A stretch of 47,257 nt of DNA from Clostridia bacterium. Its GTDB lineage: Bacteria; Bacillota; Clostridia; Oscillospirales; Acutalibacteraceae. This document shows positions 1-9,423 of the stretch, one piece after another (the stretch's first letter is position 1; each line of letters starts with the position of its first letter). The position numbers and the translations under genes were made by a program. The stretch spans positions 1 through 47,257 of the forward strand of contig JAFYGK010000023.1 in the NCBI GenBank assembly GCA_017543285.1. The letters are read 5' to 3'. Under the pieces are notes generated by a model that made no database searches, was not told the origin of the DNA, and saw nothing but the letters and a program-made list of their open reading frames with translations.

Positions 1-37
1 ATTGATCAGATTTTTTATGTTCTATCGGTACAATTAT

Positions 38-733
38 TCATACACCCCAATAATAATCTTTTTCTGTGGCAAGCGCTCGTCGTTGGAAGAACGTCTTAGA
101 GGTTCTGGTTTGCACATAAAAAGTGCTTGTGGCGAAAAGTATATATTGGAGGGAGATTCGTAGGTCTTCCCTTTCCTTTTCCTCAAGCGCTTCGGTGATA
201 AATTTTATTGTGTCGGTGAGCTGAGGGATGACTATGTTCTTGAGGGCGTTGGCCCGCTTTTGCGCCTTTTTGATGGCGACAGCGAGACGGTAGACGCTGT
301 TTTCCACCTCGGCAAGCTGAGCTGTCAGCTTCTTGACCTCATTGAAACAGCGCACTGTTTCGTCCAGCATGGGGTTTGAATCGCTGAGGCTGTAGCCCAT
401 TTTCAGCTTGGATTCCGCCAGCCTTACGGTCGGGATTTCCACACCCATGACGCTGCGGTAGTCGATCTCAATACCGTTTTCAACAGGAATCGTTGAAGCT
501 ATTTCGGGATTGACGCCCAGAGTCACATTGGCTCTTTGCAGCTTTTTATAGGCAATGGCGTAGGTTTCGTCGATCTGCGACTGAATATCGGACGCCTTAT
601 CGACAAGCAGCATCATTTCTCTGATAAGGATGTTGCGCTTTTTGTCCATGAGGTCGAAGCCGAGCTGCGCCAGCTCCAGGGATTTTTTTGACGAAAGAAG
701 ATTGCCCTTTGTGGCAAATATCTGCTCGCTCAT
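38..733 (-). CDS. ntpD: V-type ATP synthase subunit D
   Basis: Central-stalk (rotor) subunit D of the V/A-type ATPase, 231 residues, slightly longer than the usual 200-215. It should form the long coiled-coil shaft inside the A3B3 head and couple ATP turnover to ring rotation. The N-terminal half fits the family: a Lys-rich start, then a helix ([20 protein letters not shown]), and a second long helix near residues 120-195. The middle (about 70-115) is the non-helical part. The start ATG overlaps the stop of the B-subunit gene as ATGA, so translation is probably coupled. It is the last gene of the operon; only 37 bases follow before the window edge and no terminator is visible in them. Identity rests on the fold pattern plus position after A and B. 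Confidence 0.95.
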   Translation of the reverse strand: MSEQIFATKGNLLSSKKSLELAQLGFDLMDKKRNILIREMMLLVDKASDIQSQIDETYAIAYKKLQRANVTLGVNPEIASTIPVENGIEIDYRSVMGVEIPTVRLAESKLKMGYSLSDSNPMLDETVRCFNEVKKLTAQLAEVENSVYRLAVAIKKAQKRANALKNIVIPQLTDTIKFITEALEEKEREDLRISLQYILFATSTFYVQTRTSKTFFQRRALATEKDYYWGV

Positions 734-2121
734 CGTTTTTCTCCGCCGCGCTCCTTAAGATATTCGGCGCGCCATTTTCTCGTTTCCGGTGAAATCCTGT
801 CAAGCTGATTGTCCGGCAGCATGCCCAAAAGCTCCCAGCCGAGCTCTAAGGTTTCCTCTACTGAACGGTTTACGCCGGCTCCCTGTCCGATGAATTTTTC
901 CTCAAACCGCTCTCCGAACTGAAGCAGCAGCCTGTCGGATTCAGAGAGCTCATCCTCGCCGATGACCGAAGCGAGCGCCTTTGTGTCCTGCACCCGCGCG
1001 TAGAGCGAAAAGAGCTGGTTTGCGACATCAGAATGGTCACGTCGCGTGAAGCCCGCGCCTATGCCGTCCTTCATAAGACGGGACAGCGACGCCAGCACGT
1101 TTATCGCCGGATAGATTCCGCGGCTTTCAAGTCCTCTGTCCATAACTATCTGACCCTCGGTGATATAGCCGGTAAGGTCGGTGACCGGATTTGTGATATC
1201 ATCATTGGGCATGGTCAGAATGGGTATCTGTGTGACCGAGCCTCTTTTATCCTTCAGCATTCCCGCGCGCTCATAGAGGCTGGCGAGGTCGGAATACATA
1301 TAGCCGGGGTAGCCCTTTCTTCCCGGTATCTCACCCTTTGAGGACGAAAACTCGCGCAGAGCCTCGCAGTATGAGGTCATGTCGGTCATGATTACTAGGA
1401 TGTGCATATTAAGCTCAAACGCGAGATATTCCGCTGCGGTCAGCGCACACCTCGGCGTTATTATTCTTTCTATAACAGGGTCGTTGGACAGATTCAGGAA
1501 CATGACCACCCTGTCCATTGCTCCGCTCGATTCAAACGAAGAGCGGAAAAATTCCGCAACGTCGTTTTTGACGCCCATCGCCGCGAACACAACGGCAAAC
1601 GGCTCTCCGTCGGCGATATTCGCCTGCTTTACTATCTGCGCCGCAAGCTCGTTGTACTTCATGCCGGAGCCGGCAAAGATGGGCAGCTTCTGACCTCTTA
1701 TCAGCGTCGTCAGCGCGTCGATAGCGGAAATGCCGGTATTTATATAATTGACCGGATATATGCGGTTTACGGGATTCATGGGCAGGCCGTTTATATCCCG
1801 CTCAGCGTCAGGATAGATTTCGCCCATACCGTCTATCGGTCTGCCAAGTCCGTCGAAGGTGCGTCCAAGAATATCCTTTGAAAGGGCCAGCTTCATGGTA
1901 TGGCCTGTCAGCGTGGACACGGCGTTCGTCAGGGATATTCCCTTTGTTCCCTCAAAAACCTGAACGATAACCCGTTCGCCGTCTATCTGGACGATACGTC
2001 CGACGCGGCTTCTTCCGTTAACCTCTATATTCACTATTTCCTCAAAGGAGGCATTTTTAACTCCGTCAATAACGACCAGCGAGCCGTTGACTTCGCTCAG
2101 TCCTATATGTTCTATTCGCAT
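730..2121 (-). CDS. ntpB: V-type ATP synthase subunit B
   Basis: Non-catalytic nucleotide-binding subunit of the A3B3 head, 463 residues, the normal family length. Residues near 140-175 ([19 protein letters not shown], then [19 protein letters not shown]) are the family's degenerate P-loop region, which lacks the GKT of subunit A. The segment around [23 protein letters not shown] is the conserved interface with A. The start ATG at 2119-2121 follows an AAGGAGA ribosome binding site by about 6 bases. It lies 79 bases after the A gene and overlaps subunit D by 4 bases, so it is plainly part of one transcript. Confidence 0.98.
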   Translation of the reverse strand: MRIEHIGLSEVNGSLVVIDGVKNASFEEIVNIEVNGRSRVGRIVQIDGERVIVQVFEGTKGISLTNAVSTLTGHTMKLALSKDILGRTFDGLGRPIDGMGEIYPDAERDINGLPMNPVNRIYPVNYINTGISAIDALTTLIRGQKLPIFAGSGMKYNELAAQIVKQANIADGEPFAVVFAAMGVKNDVAEFFRSSFESSGAMDRVVMFLNLSNDPVIERIITPRCALTAAEYLAFELNMHILVIMTDMTSYCEALREFSSSKGEIPGRKGYPGYMYSDLASLYERAGMLKDKRGSVTQIPILTMPNDDITNPVTDLTGYITEGQIVMDRGLESRGIYPAINVLASLSRLMKDGIGAGFTRRDHSDVANQLFSLYARVQDTKALASVIGEDELSESDRLLLQFGERFEEKFIGQGAGVNRSVEETLELGWELLGMLPDNQLDRISPETRKWRAEYLKERGGEKR

Positions 2122-2200
2122 TATTGTCTCCTTGCCGCCGATGGATCTGTCAGAATGATTTCGTCGGAATAACCAAGCCGGCCGTTTTGCGCACCCGCCG

Positions 2201-3976
2201 TTATTCCTCCTGCGCGTGCTCTGTCTTCGGCATCAGCGCGTCCAGCTTTTCGGATATTTCACTGATCAGATCGTCGAAAATCGTCATATCGTCATTCGGC
2301 GTGTACTTCATATTGATAAGTCTTTCGTACAGACCGGTGTTTCTTATCTTGCTTATGGGCACCTGCTTTGCTATAAGCCTCTGCGACTGACTGTGGAGGT
2401 GCAAAATGACCTGCATCATCTTGAACTGCTTTATGAGCGGAACATATGTGTCGTCCTTGTGGAAGCAGTTTTGCTGCAAAAAGCCCAGCCTTATAATTCT
2501 CGCCGTCTCGATGATCAGCTTCTGTTCGTCGGGAAGAACATCGGAGCCGATGAGCTTTACTATTTCCATAAGACGGTTTTCTTCATACAGAATATCCCTG
2601 ATCTGCTCGCGCAGATCCATATAATGCGCGTCCACATTTTCTCCGTACCATCGGGAGAGATCGCCGACATATTCCGAATAGCTCTGGTTCCAGTTGATCG
2701 CGGGATAATGCCGCGCGTATGCGAGGCTCTTGTCCAGAGCCCAGAAGGAGCGCGTAAAACGCTTTGTGTTCTGCGTGACCGGCTCGGAAAAATCCGCTCC
2801 CTGGGGAGAAACCGCGCCGATAAGCGTTACCGAACCTTCTCTGCCGGACAGAGTCTGCATATATCCTGCCCTCTCATAGAAGTCGGACAGTCTGGACGGC
2901 AGATAGGACGGAAAGCCTTCTTCGGCAGGGATTTCCTCAAGCCGTCCTGATATCTCGCGCAGGGCCTCAGCCCAGCGCGAGGTCGAGTCTGCCATGAGCG
3001 CGACGTGGTAGCCCATGTCGCGGTAATACTCAGCGATTGTCACGCCTGTGTAGATGGATGCCTCGCGCGCCGCGACCGGCATGTTTGAGGTGTTGGCGAT
3101 CAGTATGGTTCTGTAGGTCATTGGACTGTTGTTTTTCGGATCTATAAGCTCCCTGAATTCCTCCAGAGCGTTTGTCATCTCGTTGCCGCGCTCGCCGCAG
3201 CCAACATATACGATGATGTCGGCGTCGCTCCACTTGGCAAGCTGGTGCTGTGTCATTGTCTTGCCCGTGCCGAAGCCGCCGGGTATCGCCGCAGCTCCGC
3301 CCTTGGCAACAGGGAAGAGCGTGTCCAGGACACGCTGGCCGGTGATGAGGGGGCGGCTGAGCGGCAGGCGTCTTCCGACCGGCCGAGGTATTCTTATCGG
3401 CCATTTCTGGCAGAGTGTAAGATTGTGCGTCTTTCCTTTCGGGTCCTTTATCTTCAGGATAACGTCGTTTACCCTGTATTTTCCGTTTGGCGCGGCATAT
3501 GTGACCCTGCCCGAAATTTCAGGCGGCACAAGACATCTGTGCTCGATTATCGGTGTTTCGGGGCATTTTGCGTATATTTCTCCGCCGCTGATGCTGTCGC
3601 CGGCCTTTGCCGTCACCGTCACATCGAACTGTCTTTTCTCATCCAGCGACGGGACGTTGCAGCCCTTTGTTATAAAGCTGCCGGAGATTTTGCTTATGTC
3701 TCCCAGCGGACGCTCTATGCCGTCGAAAATATTGTCTATTATGCCCGGTCCAAGGGTCGCGCATATAGGCGACCCTGTCGCCTGGACGCTCTCCCCTATT
3801 TTCAGGCCGGAGGTCTCCTCATAAACCTGCATGGTGGTTTTGTCGCCGGAGAGGGAAATGACCTCGCCCACCAGCTTTTCCCTGCCGACATAGACCATTT
3901 CGCTCATGCTGAGGTTTGTTTTTCCTGATATAGTGATTATCGAACCGTTTATACCGCTTACCAAATAGCTGTCCAT
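2201..3976 (-). CDS. ntpA: V-type ATP synthase subunit A (catalytic)
   Basis: Catalytic subunit of the V-type ATPase, 591 residues with the start chosen here. The Walker A motif reads [17 protein letters not shown] and is followed by the conserved [13 protein letters not shown] block and the [21 protein letters not shown] block. The insert of about 90 residues before the P-loop that separates A subunits from F-type beta is present (the region around [16 protein letters not shown]). The reading frame stays open 24 codons upstream, but AAAGGAG sits about 13 bases before the ATG at 3976, and starting there gives the family N-terminus [12 protein letters not shown]. It is 43 bases after subunit E. 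Confidence 0.97.
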   Translation of the reverse strand: MDSYLVSGINGSIITISGKTNLSMSEMVYVGREKLVGEVISLSGDKTTMQVYEETSGLKIGESVQATGSPICATLGPGIIDNIFDGIERPLGDISKISGSFITKGCNVPSLDEKRQFDVTVTAKAGDSISGGEIYAKCPETPIIEHRCLVPPEISGRVTYAAPNGKYRVNDVILKIKDPKGKTHNLTLCQKWPIRIPRPVGRRLPLSRPLITGQRVLDTLFPVAKGGAAAIPGGFGTGKTMTQHQLAKWSDADIIVYVGCGERGNEMTNALEEFRELIDPKNNSPMTYRTILIANTSNMPVAAREASIYTGVTIAEYYRDMGYHVALMADSTSRWAEALREISGRLEEIPAEEGFPSYLPSRLSDFYERAGYMQTLSGREGSVTLIGAVSPQGADFSEPVTQNTKRFTRSFWALDKSLAYARHYPAINWNQSYSEYVGDLSRWYGENVDAHYMDLREQIRDILYEENRLMEIVKLIGSDVLPDEQKLIIETARIIRLGFLQQNCFHKDDTYVPLIKQFKMMQVILHLHSQSQRLIAKQVPISKIRNTGLYERLINMKYTPNDDMTIFDDLISEISEKLDALMPKTEHAQEE

Positions 3977-4019
3977 TGACGTATTACGGCTCCTTTCAGT
4001 CTTGTTGTTTTTCGCCTTA

Positions 4020-4625
4020 TCAGTCCCGCTTTGCGACGTCTCCGCCAAACTGCCTCAAAAACCAGTCCCGGTTATCCTGAAGGCGGCTCTCCAGGGTATC
4101 GTTGGCGCATATGCCGCAGCTGCGGCTTACTATTTTAAAACCCCCGAGCATGTTGTCTTCATCGGTTTTGATCTCAAAAGAGGCTTTTGCCGCCTTTGCC
4201 GCTTCATCGGCATATTTTTCGTCGCCTTTTTTAAGGTAAAGCTCCATATCGTCCGCGTCAACAATCTTTGCCGCCCTGACTATGTTGCCGACAAGCCACG
4301 CGCCGTACTTTTCGGATCCGGAAAACTCGGCGAGCTTTTTTCTCACGTCTTCAAAAACGCTGTCCAGTATTCCGTCCCTGTGCATGAGCATTTCCCTTTT
4401 GCTTTCGGAGGATTTATCGGCGTATTTGCGGCTTATCTCCGCCCGCCGTGAATCCCTTTCGCGCGCCGTCAGCTCGTCTATTTCATCGCGTGCGCGCAGC
4501 CTTGCCTTTTTCAGCTCGCTGCGGCGAAGGCGATCGGTTTCTTCCTTTATGGTTTTCTGCTGTAAATAGGCGTCTTCATTTATCGCCTTGATGAATTTTT
4601 CCGCTCTTTCATTCTGATTGGGCAT
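4020..4625 (-). CDS. ntpE: V-type ATP synthase subunit E
   Basis: Peripheral-stalk subunit E, 201 residues. The N-terminal 100 residues are a highly charged helix rich in Lys, Glu and Arg, the stalk part that pairs with the G/H subunit. The C-terminal 100 residues form the globular end (GGFKIVSRSCGICANDTLESRL matches the family's GG-x4-DG-x2-xNTLE-type region, though ICAND replaces the more usual DG-IEVDNT pattern). ATG at 4625 follows GAGGTAA by about 6 bases. It lies between F and A. The identification rests on the C-terminal motif and operon position. Confidence 0.9.
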   Translation of the reverse strand: MPNQNERAEKFIKAINEDAYLQQKTIKEETDRLRRSELKKARLRARDEIDELTARERDSRRAEISRKYADKSSESKREMLMHRDGILDSVFEDVRKKLAEFSGSEKYGAWLVGNIVRAAKIVDADDMELYLKKGDEKYADEAAKAAKASFEIKTDEDNMLGGFKIVSRSCGICANDTLESRLQDNRDWFLRQFGGDVAKRD

Positions 4626-4724
4626 TTTTATTACCTCGTTGGTGGTATGCTTCTTCTACGGGTCAGCGCGTCAAAGCTCCGCCCGCTGCGGAGGAAGCGA
4701 TGTTTGCCGGCTTCGGCGGCATAT

Positions 4725-5033
4725 CTATATTTTTACTCCGATCGCTTCTCTGATGTATCTCATAATGGAGTTTTTGTTTCTTCCTTCGCCGTGTCTGTCG
4801 GGGATTTCCACAATAAGCGGGCGCTGACGGTTCAGCTTTAATTCGGAAACTAATTGCGGGCAGAGCGCGACAAGGCGCTCGGTCAGCAGCAGAATGCCGA
4901 TGTCCTCGATTTCCATTGTCCTTTCAAGGGCATGTCTCATTTCCTCCTCGGTATGAACGATTTCTCCCTCAATACCTGCAAGACGCATGCCCTCAATTGT
5001 ATCGGTGTTGTCGCTGATAAGATAAAATCTCAC
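4725..5033 (-). CDS. ntpG: V-type ATP synthase subunit F
   Basis: Small rotor subunit F (NtpG in Enterococcus naming), about 102 residues, binding the D shaft. The protein is a small alpha/beta fold: strand (RFYLISDNTDTIEGMRLAG), EEMRHALE helix, strand IGILLLTERL, then LIVEIPDRHG. The dipeptide IP after a hydrophobic strand is typical of the family. The start is taken as GTG at 5033, because AAAGGAAG stands 6 bases before it and translation there gives the normal family N-terminus; the frame is open 14 codons further upstream (to 5075). It is followed 99 bases later by subunit E. Confidence 0.9.
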   Translation of the reverse strand: MRFYLISDNTDTIEGMRLAGIEGEIVHTEEEMRHALERTMEIEDIGILLLTERLVALCPQLVSELKLNRQRPLIVEIPDRHGEGRNKNSIMRYIREAIGVKI

Positions 5034-5091
5034 CTGTATCTTCCTTTCGGTCAAAACCGGGCGATATTGCGGCAATTATCATTTTGCACAG

Positions 5092-5577
5092 TTATCCCAG
5101 TGACGTAATGATAAGCATTGAGATGACTATGCCGTAAAGGGCGATAGCCTCGCCGAGCGCGACAAAGATAAGCGCCTTACCGAATACCTTGGGATCCTCG
5201 CTTGTGGCTCCTATCGCAGCCGGAGCGGCCGAAGCTATCGCTATACCGCCGCCGATGGCGCACAGGCCCATAACGCCTGCGGCAGCAAGAAGGCCCAGAC
5301 CCTTGGAGCTGTTGACCGCCGCGGTATCCTGAGCTGACTGCGATGTTTCCTCGGCTGCCGCCGGCGTTGTCGCGGGAGCGGCGTCACTGCTGTCGGCCGC
5401 CAGAACGGGGATGCAGACGGCAACCAGCAGAAGAACGGCAACCAGCAGAGAAATAAAGTTGACAGACATGGCCTTTTTCTTGGAGCCTGTCCTGATATAC
5501 CTTTTCTTTGCAATATATACTGTGAGAGCGAGGAAGAATGCCGGAAGTATCAAAAGCAGTACTGTTAAAAAGTTCAT
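5092..5577 (-). CDS. ntpK: V-type ATP synthase subunit K (proteolipid), unusual N-terminal half
   Basis: Membrane rotor-ring proteolipid, 161 residues. The C-terminal 70 residues are a classic proteolipid hairpin: a Gly/Ala-rich helix (LGLLAAAGVMGLCAIGGG), a polar turn ATSEDPKVFGKA, then a helix with the ion-binding Glu in FVALGEAIALYG. The N-terminal 90 residues are not a second Gly-rich hairpin. They hold two plain hydrophobic segments (about 2-22 and 40-61) joined by a basic stretch (KKRYIRTGSKKKA), then an Ala/Thr/Ser-rich linker of about 30 residues. So the length matches four-helix NtpK but the build differs. The first hairpin helix has no Gln of the kind that marks Na+ sites in F-type c subunits, which hints at H+ but does not prove it. 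RBS AAAGGAAA precedes ATG 5577. Confidence 0.9.
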   Translation of the reverse strand: MNFLTVLLLILPAFFLALTVYIAKKRYIRTGSKKKAMSVNFISLLVAVLLLVAVCIPVLAADSSDAAPATTPAAAEETSQSAQDTAAVNSSKGLGLLAAAGVMGLCAIGGGIAIASAAPAAIGATSEDPKVFGKALIFVALGEAIALYGIVISMLIITSLG

Positions 5578-5619
5578 GATGTTTTTCCTTTCGTATTGTA
5601 TATTAAGGTTAATGATCCT

Positions 5620-7536
5620 TTAAATAAGATTTGGCTCGAATTTTCTGCCTTCGCCCTTGTAATAGCGGCTGAACATCTCGTAAAACTCCAGACGCAGCAC
5701 CTGGATACCGACAAGCAGACCCTCGAGGCAAATGACAAGCGCATTGCCGAGAACGAGAACGATGATATTCATAAATGACGGTTCCTCCGACACAAGCGAA
5801 AAGACGACCATCATCATACCGGCATGGACGAGAATAAATGCGCCGACTCGCAGATACGACATTGTGTTGCTGACATAGGACAGGATATATTCAAAGCATT
5901 CAAAGAAGCTTGAAAGAATAAAATCTCCTATGCTTTCCGGCTTCCAGTCCTTTCTGCCCTCGATCAGCCGTCCCAGGGGCTCCTGAAGGAACATGAGCAG
6001 CAGGCAGATTATGACGACGGCTATGATAACCACGCTGAACGGTCTGCCGAACAGCAGCATTGCGACAAGGCTGTAAATAATGCCGGTGTAAAAGAGCAGA
6101 CCCGCAAGTCCGTTGTGCGAGAACAGCAAGGCGCCCCAGTGCTTCTGCTTTGCCGAGGATATCATGTTCATCACTATGGAAAAGACCACCATGAAGGCTC
6201 CCAGCGCCACCGACGCTATGAGTATCATTTTTATTGTTTCGCTTTCAAGAACCTCTATGGGCTTTTCGGCAAATCCCAAAGCTCTGTAAAGAGGATCGAG
6301 AGCGTGTTCAAATCCGAATACCGAGCCGAAAACCAGGCCGAACAGCGCGCCTGCAATTCCGCAGGGAATCAGTATTCTTCCCAGCTCCATCTTTTTGATC
6401 CGGTACATGAGATAGCCGATTATCGAAAGCACAATGCCCTGGCCGACGTCGGCAAACATTATGCCGAACAGCAGGATATAGGTTATTGCGACGACCGGCG
6501 TCGGATCTATTTCGCCGTAGGACGGCATGCCGAACATTTCGACATAGTATTCAAACGGTCTGAAGATCGGGTTGTTTCTCAGCTTGGAAGGCGGAGAATG
6601 CTTTACATCGCCTCCTGATTTATCCTGTCTGGCATCGACGCCATCGATTTTGTTGAGTTCGCCGACCATCCTGTCGCCGTTTTTTTCGGTTGTCCATCCG
6701 ACATAATAAAACTGCTGACCGTAGCTGCACGCATAACGCCGCATTTCAAACGCATTGGACAAATGGTAAAGCCTTGTGTATACACCGCGCATTTTTTCGG
6801 TGTTTTCCTCCCAGAATCGCGCTATGTCCTGGGTCAGTGCCTCAACGTCCAGCCTGTCGCACTCTATCTCGTGCCTGAGCTTTTCTATGCCCTCCTCGGG
6901 AGTGCCTTCCATTCCGGGAACGATCAGCCTTTCAAAATAGAGGCCGGCAAATACCCTGTCAACCTCTGTTATTTCGTTGATCGGAGCGAAGTAAACTCCC
7001 CAATAGCCCTCGGCGTCGGTCGAACAGGAGGAAAACATGATATAGGGGTTGTCTTCATAATCAGACAGCTTTGCGTAGCTTTCCTTCGGAAGCCTTCCGA
7101 AGCGCGTCTTGATATATTTGCACTCGAAGACCTCATGCATGTCTATATCCAATCCGGTAAAATGCCGCAGCTTGCTGACGGCGCTCCGGTTGTCTCTCAT
7201 CTGGCGCCTGAGAGCCTCTCTCTTTTCCTGCATGGCGCCCAGATCGCTCTCGATTTCATTGATGTAATCGATCAGCTTATCGTCTTCGATGGCGCATACA
7301 ATTTCGTCGGTCGGCTCGAGATCGCGGTTTGAAGCGGACGCGAGCCTTTGCAGCCTTGCCATGGGCTGCTCGTACATGTTTACCTCGTTGATCGGTGTGT
7401 AGCCCTTTGCCGCCCCGACGTACTGCATGGCCTGCTCGGCCTGAAATTCGCCGGAACGAGAGGCGATATCTATAACCCTGTCCAGACTTTCCAGGGGTCC
7501 GGTTATCCGCACAAGGCTCATTTTTTCAAGCGACAA
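5620..7536 (-). CDS. ntpI: V-type ATP synthase subunit I (a subunit)
   Basis: Stator membrane subunit that forms the ion half-channels and holds the peripheral stalks, 638 residues. The N-terminal 330 residues are cytosolic, with two charged coiled-coil stretches (about 90-125 and 215-260). The C-terminal half carries about seven membrane segments from PVVAITYILLFGIMFADVGQG onward; MFADVGQG and SYLRVGAF are the conserved membrane motifs, with the Arg of SYLR being the essential channel Arg. The start is TTG at 7536, because AGGAGG lies about 10 bases upstream inside the end of the C gene and the TTG directly follows that gene's TAA. An ATG at 7521 is a fallback start. Confidence 0.96.
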   Translation of the reverse strand: MSLEKMSLVRITGPLESLDRVIDIASRSGEFQAEQAMQYVGAAKGYTPINEVNMYEQPMARLQRLASASNRDLEPTDEIVCAIEDDKLIDYINEIESDLGAMQEKREALRRQMRDNRSAVSKLRHFTGLDIDMHEVFECKYIKTRFGRLPKESYAKLSDYEDNPYIMFSSCSTDAEGYWGVYFAPINEITEVDRVFAGLYFERLIVPGMEGTPEEGIEKLRHEIECDRLDVEALTQDIARFWEENTEKMRGVYTRLYHLSNAFEMRRYACSYGQQFYYVGWTTEKNGDRMVGELNKIDGVDARQDKSGGDVKHSPPSKLRNNPIFRPFEYYVEMFGMPSYGEIDPTPVVAITYILLFGIMFADVGQGIVLSIIGYLMYRIKKMELGRILIPCGIAGALFGLVFGSVFGFEHALDPLYRALGFAEKPIEVLESETIKMILIASVALGAFMVVFSIVMNMISSAKQKHWGALLFSHNGLAGLLFYTGIIYSLVAMLLFGRPFSVVIIAVVIICLLLMFLQEPLGRLIEGRKDWKPESIGDFILSSFFECFEYILSYVSNTMSYLRVGAFILVHAGMMMVVFSLVSEEPSFMNIIVLVLGNALVICLEGLLVGIQVLRLEFYEMFSRYYKGEGRKFEPNLI

Positions 7537-8598
7537 TTAGCTGTCACCTCCTACGTTTACATTTACAAGCAGACGGCCTATCTCATCGCGGGACATGCCG
7601 TATCTGATCCCCTCGATGATATGCGTAATATTGTTTATCTCGGTCTCGGCAAGGAGAATGTACGAATATATCGCGACCGGAGGATCGCTGCTGAAATACA
7701 GGTTTTTCCTTGACGCTCCGAACAGAATGTCGACCGCCTTTGTTTCGGCAAAGTCCATATCCTCCAGACCTATAAGCCTGCCCAGCACCGTGCGGGACGC
7801 CCTTTCGATAAAAACATCGGTGTTTGCTGCGTCAAGCAGGCTTGAAATATCCTTGTCCGTCAGATATTTTCCCGCCGGAAGCAGGTATGGCGTAATATAT
7901 TTCGGACTTATTTCCATTATGAATTTCAGCCTGTAAATATACATCAGATTGACCAGATCGCACTGCATGCTCAAAAGCCTGAGGAGCTCGTCTCTTGTTT
8001 CTCCTTTATAGCTTTTCCTGAAAAAACTCATCATGCTTTCGCGCACATGCCTGTGCAGCATAGCGTCAATTGCGCCGTAATCGGTTTTTTCTCCCGATTC
8101 GGTAAACTGTTTTAGCACCTTCTCATACCGACTGCCCTTCAGCCTTCTGAGCAGATCGTTGAAATCGGCAGCAGCGGTCAGGCTGTCGTAATCAAAATCA
8201 GCGTGTTTTTTTATGAATTCGGGAAACTCCAGCCTTTTAACGACAACCGCGTGTCCGCTGAAGACATTTCTCAGGCAGGAGGACAGCATCCGCATTTCGC
8301 AGAGCATTATAATGTACCTGTAAAACTCCTCTCCGACAAGCCAGCAGTAATGTCCGATCTGCGCGTATTCACTGTACAGGCTGTTTTTAAGACAGTTTTC
8401 CAGATATCCTCTGTGCATATTCTGCGGAAGGTTTTCCGTAATAAATCCGGAATACTTGGTCCTTGATTTAAGATACGCGGCTATGTCCGCCACATTTTTA
8501 CAGCGAAAAAGCTCGTTATAATCCTCGTCGGTCAGACGATGGCTGTATTTAGACCTGATCACCGTCATTACCGAGTTTGAGGCGTGTTTTTGAAGCAT
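7537..8598 (-). CDS. ntpC: V-type ATP synthase subunit C (AC39 family)
   Basis: Funnel-shaped subunit C (d in eukaryotes), 353 residues, linking the central stalk to the proteolipid ring. The all-helical AC39-type pattern is visible: a start near SNSVMTVIRSKYSHRLTDEDYNELFRC, tandem helical repeats, and the C-terminal AETEINNITHIIEGIRYGM, which matches the family ending (xExxNIRxIxxGxxxG). ATG 8598 is preceded by AAAGGAAAT. Its TAA stop abuts the TTG start of subunit I. In many clostridial operons C follows E; here it comes second, after the G/H subunit. Confidence 0.92.
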   Translation of the reverse strand: MLQKHASNSVMTVIRSKYSHRLTDEDYNELFRCKNVADIAAYLKSRTKYSGFITENLPQNMHRGYLENCLKNSLYSEYAQIGHYCWLVGEEFYRYIIMLCEMRMLSSCLRNVFSGHAVVVKRLEFPEFIKKHADFDYDSLTAAADFNDLLRRLKGSRYEKVLKQFTESGEKTDYGAIDAMLHRHVRESMMSFFRKSYKGETRDELLRLLSMQCDLVNLMYIYRLKFIMEISPKYITPYLLPAGKYLTDKDISSLLDAANTDVFIERASRTVLGRLIGLEDMDFAETKAVDILFGASRKNLYFSSDPPVAIYSYILLAETEINNITHIIEGIRYGMSRDEIGRLLVNVNVGGDS

Positions 8599-8667
8599 GA
8601 TGTGATTTCCTTTGCAGAAAGATGAAGCGGTTTTTGTCCTTGAGCCGGCAGGAAGCAGTCCGAGCGG

Positions 8668-8976
8668 CTATTCGATGACCTTTGCGAAAAGCTGCTCGAC
8701 CCATTTCTGGTGGTTGGCGGCATCAAGTCCGTCAAGCCGCTCGATCTCCTTCTTGTTGAAGGCCGCAGCGTTTTCATATGCTCTTAGGCTTTTCTCGTCA
8801 AAATCCGCCATGAGCTTTTCGGTCTGCTGCTTTGATCTCTGCAGATATTCGTCATAGACCTCGCGCTTCTGCTGCTCTATGCTGATTCTCACATTTTCCT
8901 TTTCGCCTATCGCAGCTTCGGTCGCGAGCCTCGCCTGCTTGTCGATCTCTATTATTCTCTTGATTATATTATCCAT
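8668..8976 (-). CDS. V-type ATP synthase peripheral-stalk subunit G/H
   Basis: First gene of the V-ATPase operon, 102 residues, almost wholly alpha-helical and highly charged (Glu/Lys/Gln/Arg heptads through about residue 80). This fits the G/H (NtpF-like) partner that forms the right-handed coiled coil with subunit E. ATG 8976 is preceded by AAGAGG at good spacing. The next gene (C) starts 69 bases later. Coiled-coil proteins diverge fast, so the name depends largely on operon position. Confidence 0.8.
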   Translation of the reverse strand: MDNIIKRIIEIDKQARLATEAAIGEKENVRISIEQQKREVYDEYLQRSKQQTEKLMADFDEKSLRAYENAAAFNKKEIERLDGLDAANHQKWVEQLFAKVIE

Positions 8977-9123
8977 GATTCGCCTCTTGAAACGAAAGCG
9001 TTGCCGGATCGAAAAACGGCAAAATCAACAAAAGAACGCCTTCGAATGCTCTTCTGAGCTGCCGTTTGTTCGGTCAGCGTTGTCCTGTGCGGTCTGGTAA
9101 AATCAATACTATTCTATTTTCAA

Positions 9124-9151
9124 ATTATAGCACCAAATCACAATAATTCAA
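9124..9151 (-). promoter_or_regulatory. Sigma-A promoter of the V-ATPase operon
   Basis: Read on the minus strand: -35 TTGAAT (9151-9146), 16-base spacer, -10 TATAAT (9129-9124). The predicted start is near 9117, leaving a 5' leader of about 140 bases before the first gene. It is divergent from the promoter at 9264-9292. Confidence 0.75.
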
Positions 9152-9263
9152 TATGAAAATCGCAAAATACGGAAAAATACTTTCCGTTGAACCGATCGTA
9201 GACGCTCCTGCCGGACGGCGGTTCTTTATATTCTCCGAATGCCGTTATTTTATTCCGGGTAAA

Positions 9264-9292
9264 TTGACTTTGACCTCTTTCGACGGTATAAT
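9264..9292 (+). promoter_or_regulatory. Sigma-A promoter for the small membrane gene and apbE
   Basis: TTGACT (9264-9269), 17-base spacer, TATAAT (9287-9292), a near-consensus promoter. The predicted start is near 9299, and a strong AAGGAG lies at 9347-9352. Confidence 0.8.
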
Positions 9293-9360
9293 TTTCGGTG
9301 AAAGCTTATAATCTTATCGGGGCCGCAGCCTCATTGATATTATATTAAGGAGTGAGTCAG

Positions 9361-9423
9361 GTGTTCGGCCAGACAGGATTATTGACGGCTTTTTCCGCGG
9401 CGACGATGCCCCGGTGCTCATGA
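9361..9423 (+). CDS. Possible 20-residue leader peptide, or mis-framed N-terminus of the next gene
   Basis: The only strong ribosome binding site in this stretch, AAGGAG at 9347-9352, points to GTG 9361. That frame gives 20 codons ending MPRCS and a TGA at 9421-9423 that overlaps the ATG at 9420 as ATGA. Either this is a translated leader coupled to the next gene, or the next gene really begins further upstream in its own frame (codons from 9360 read GVRPDRIIDGFFRGDDAPVL, which looks coding but lacks an ATG, GTG or TTG until 9414). The sequence alone does not decide. Confidence 0.35.
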   Translation: MFGQTGLLTAFSAATMPRCS

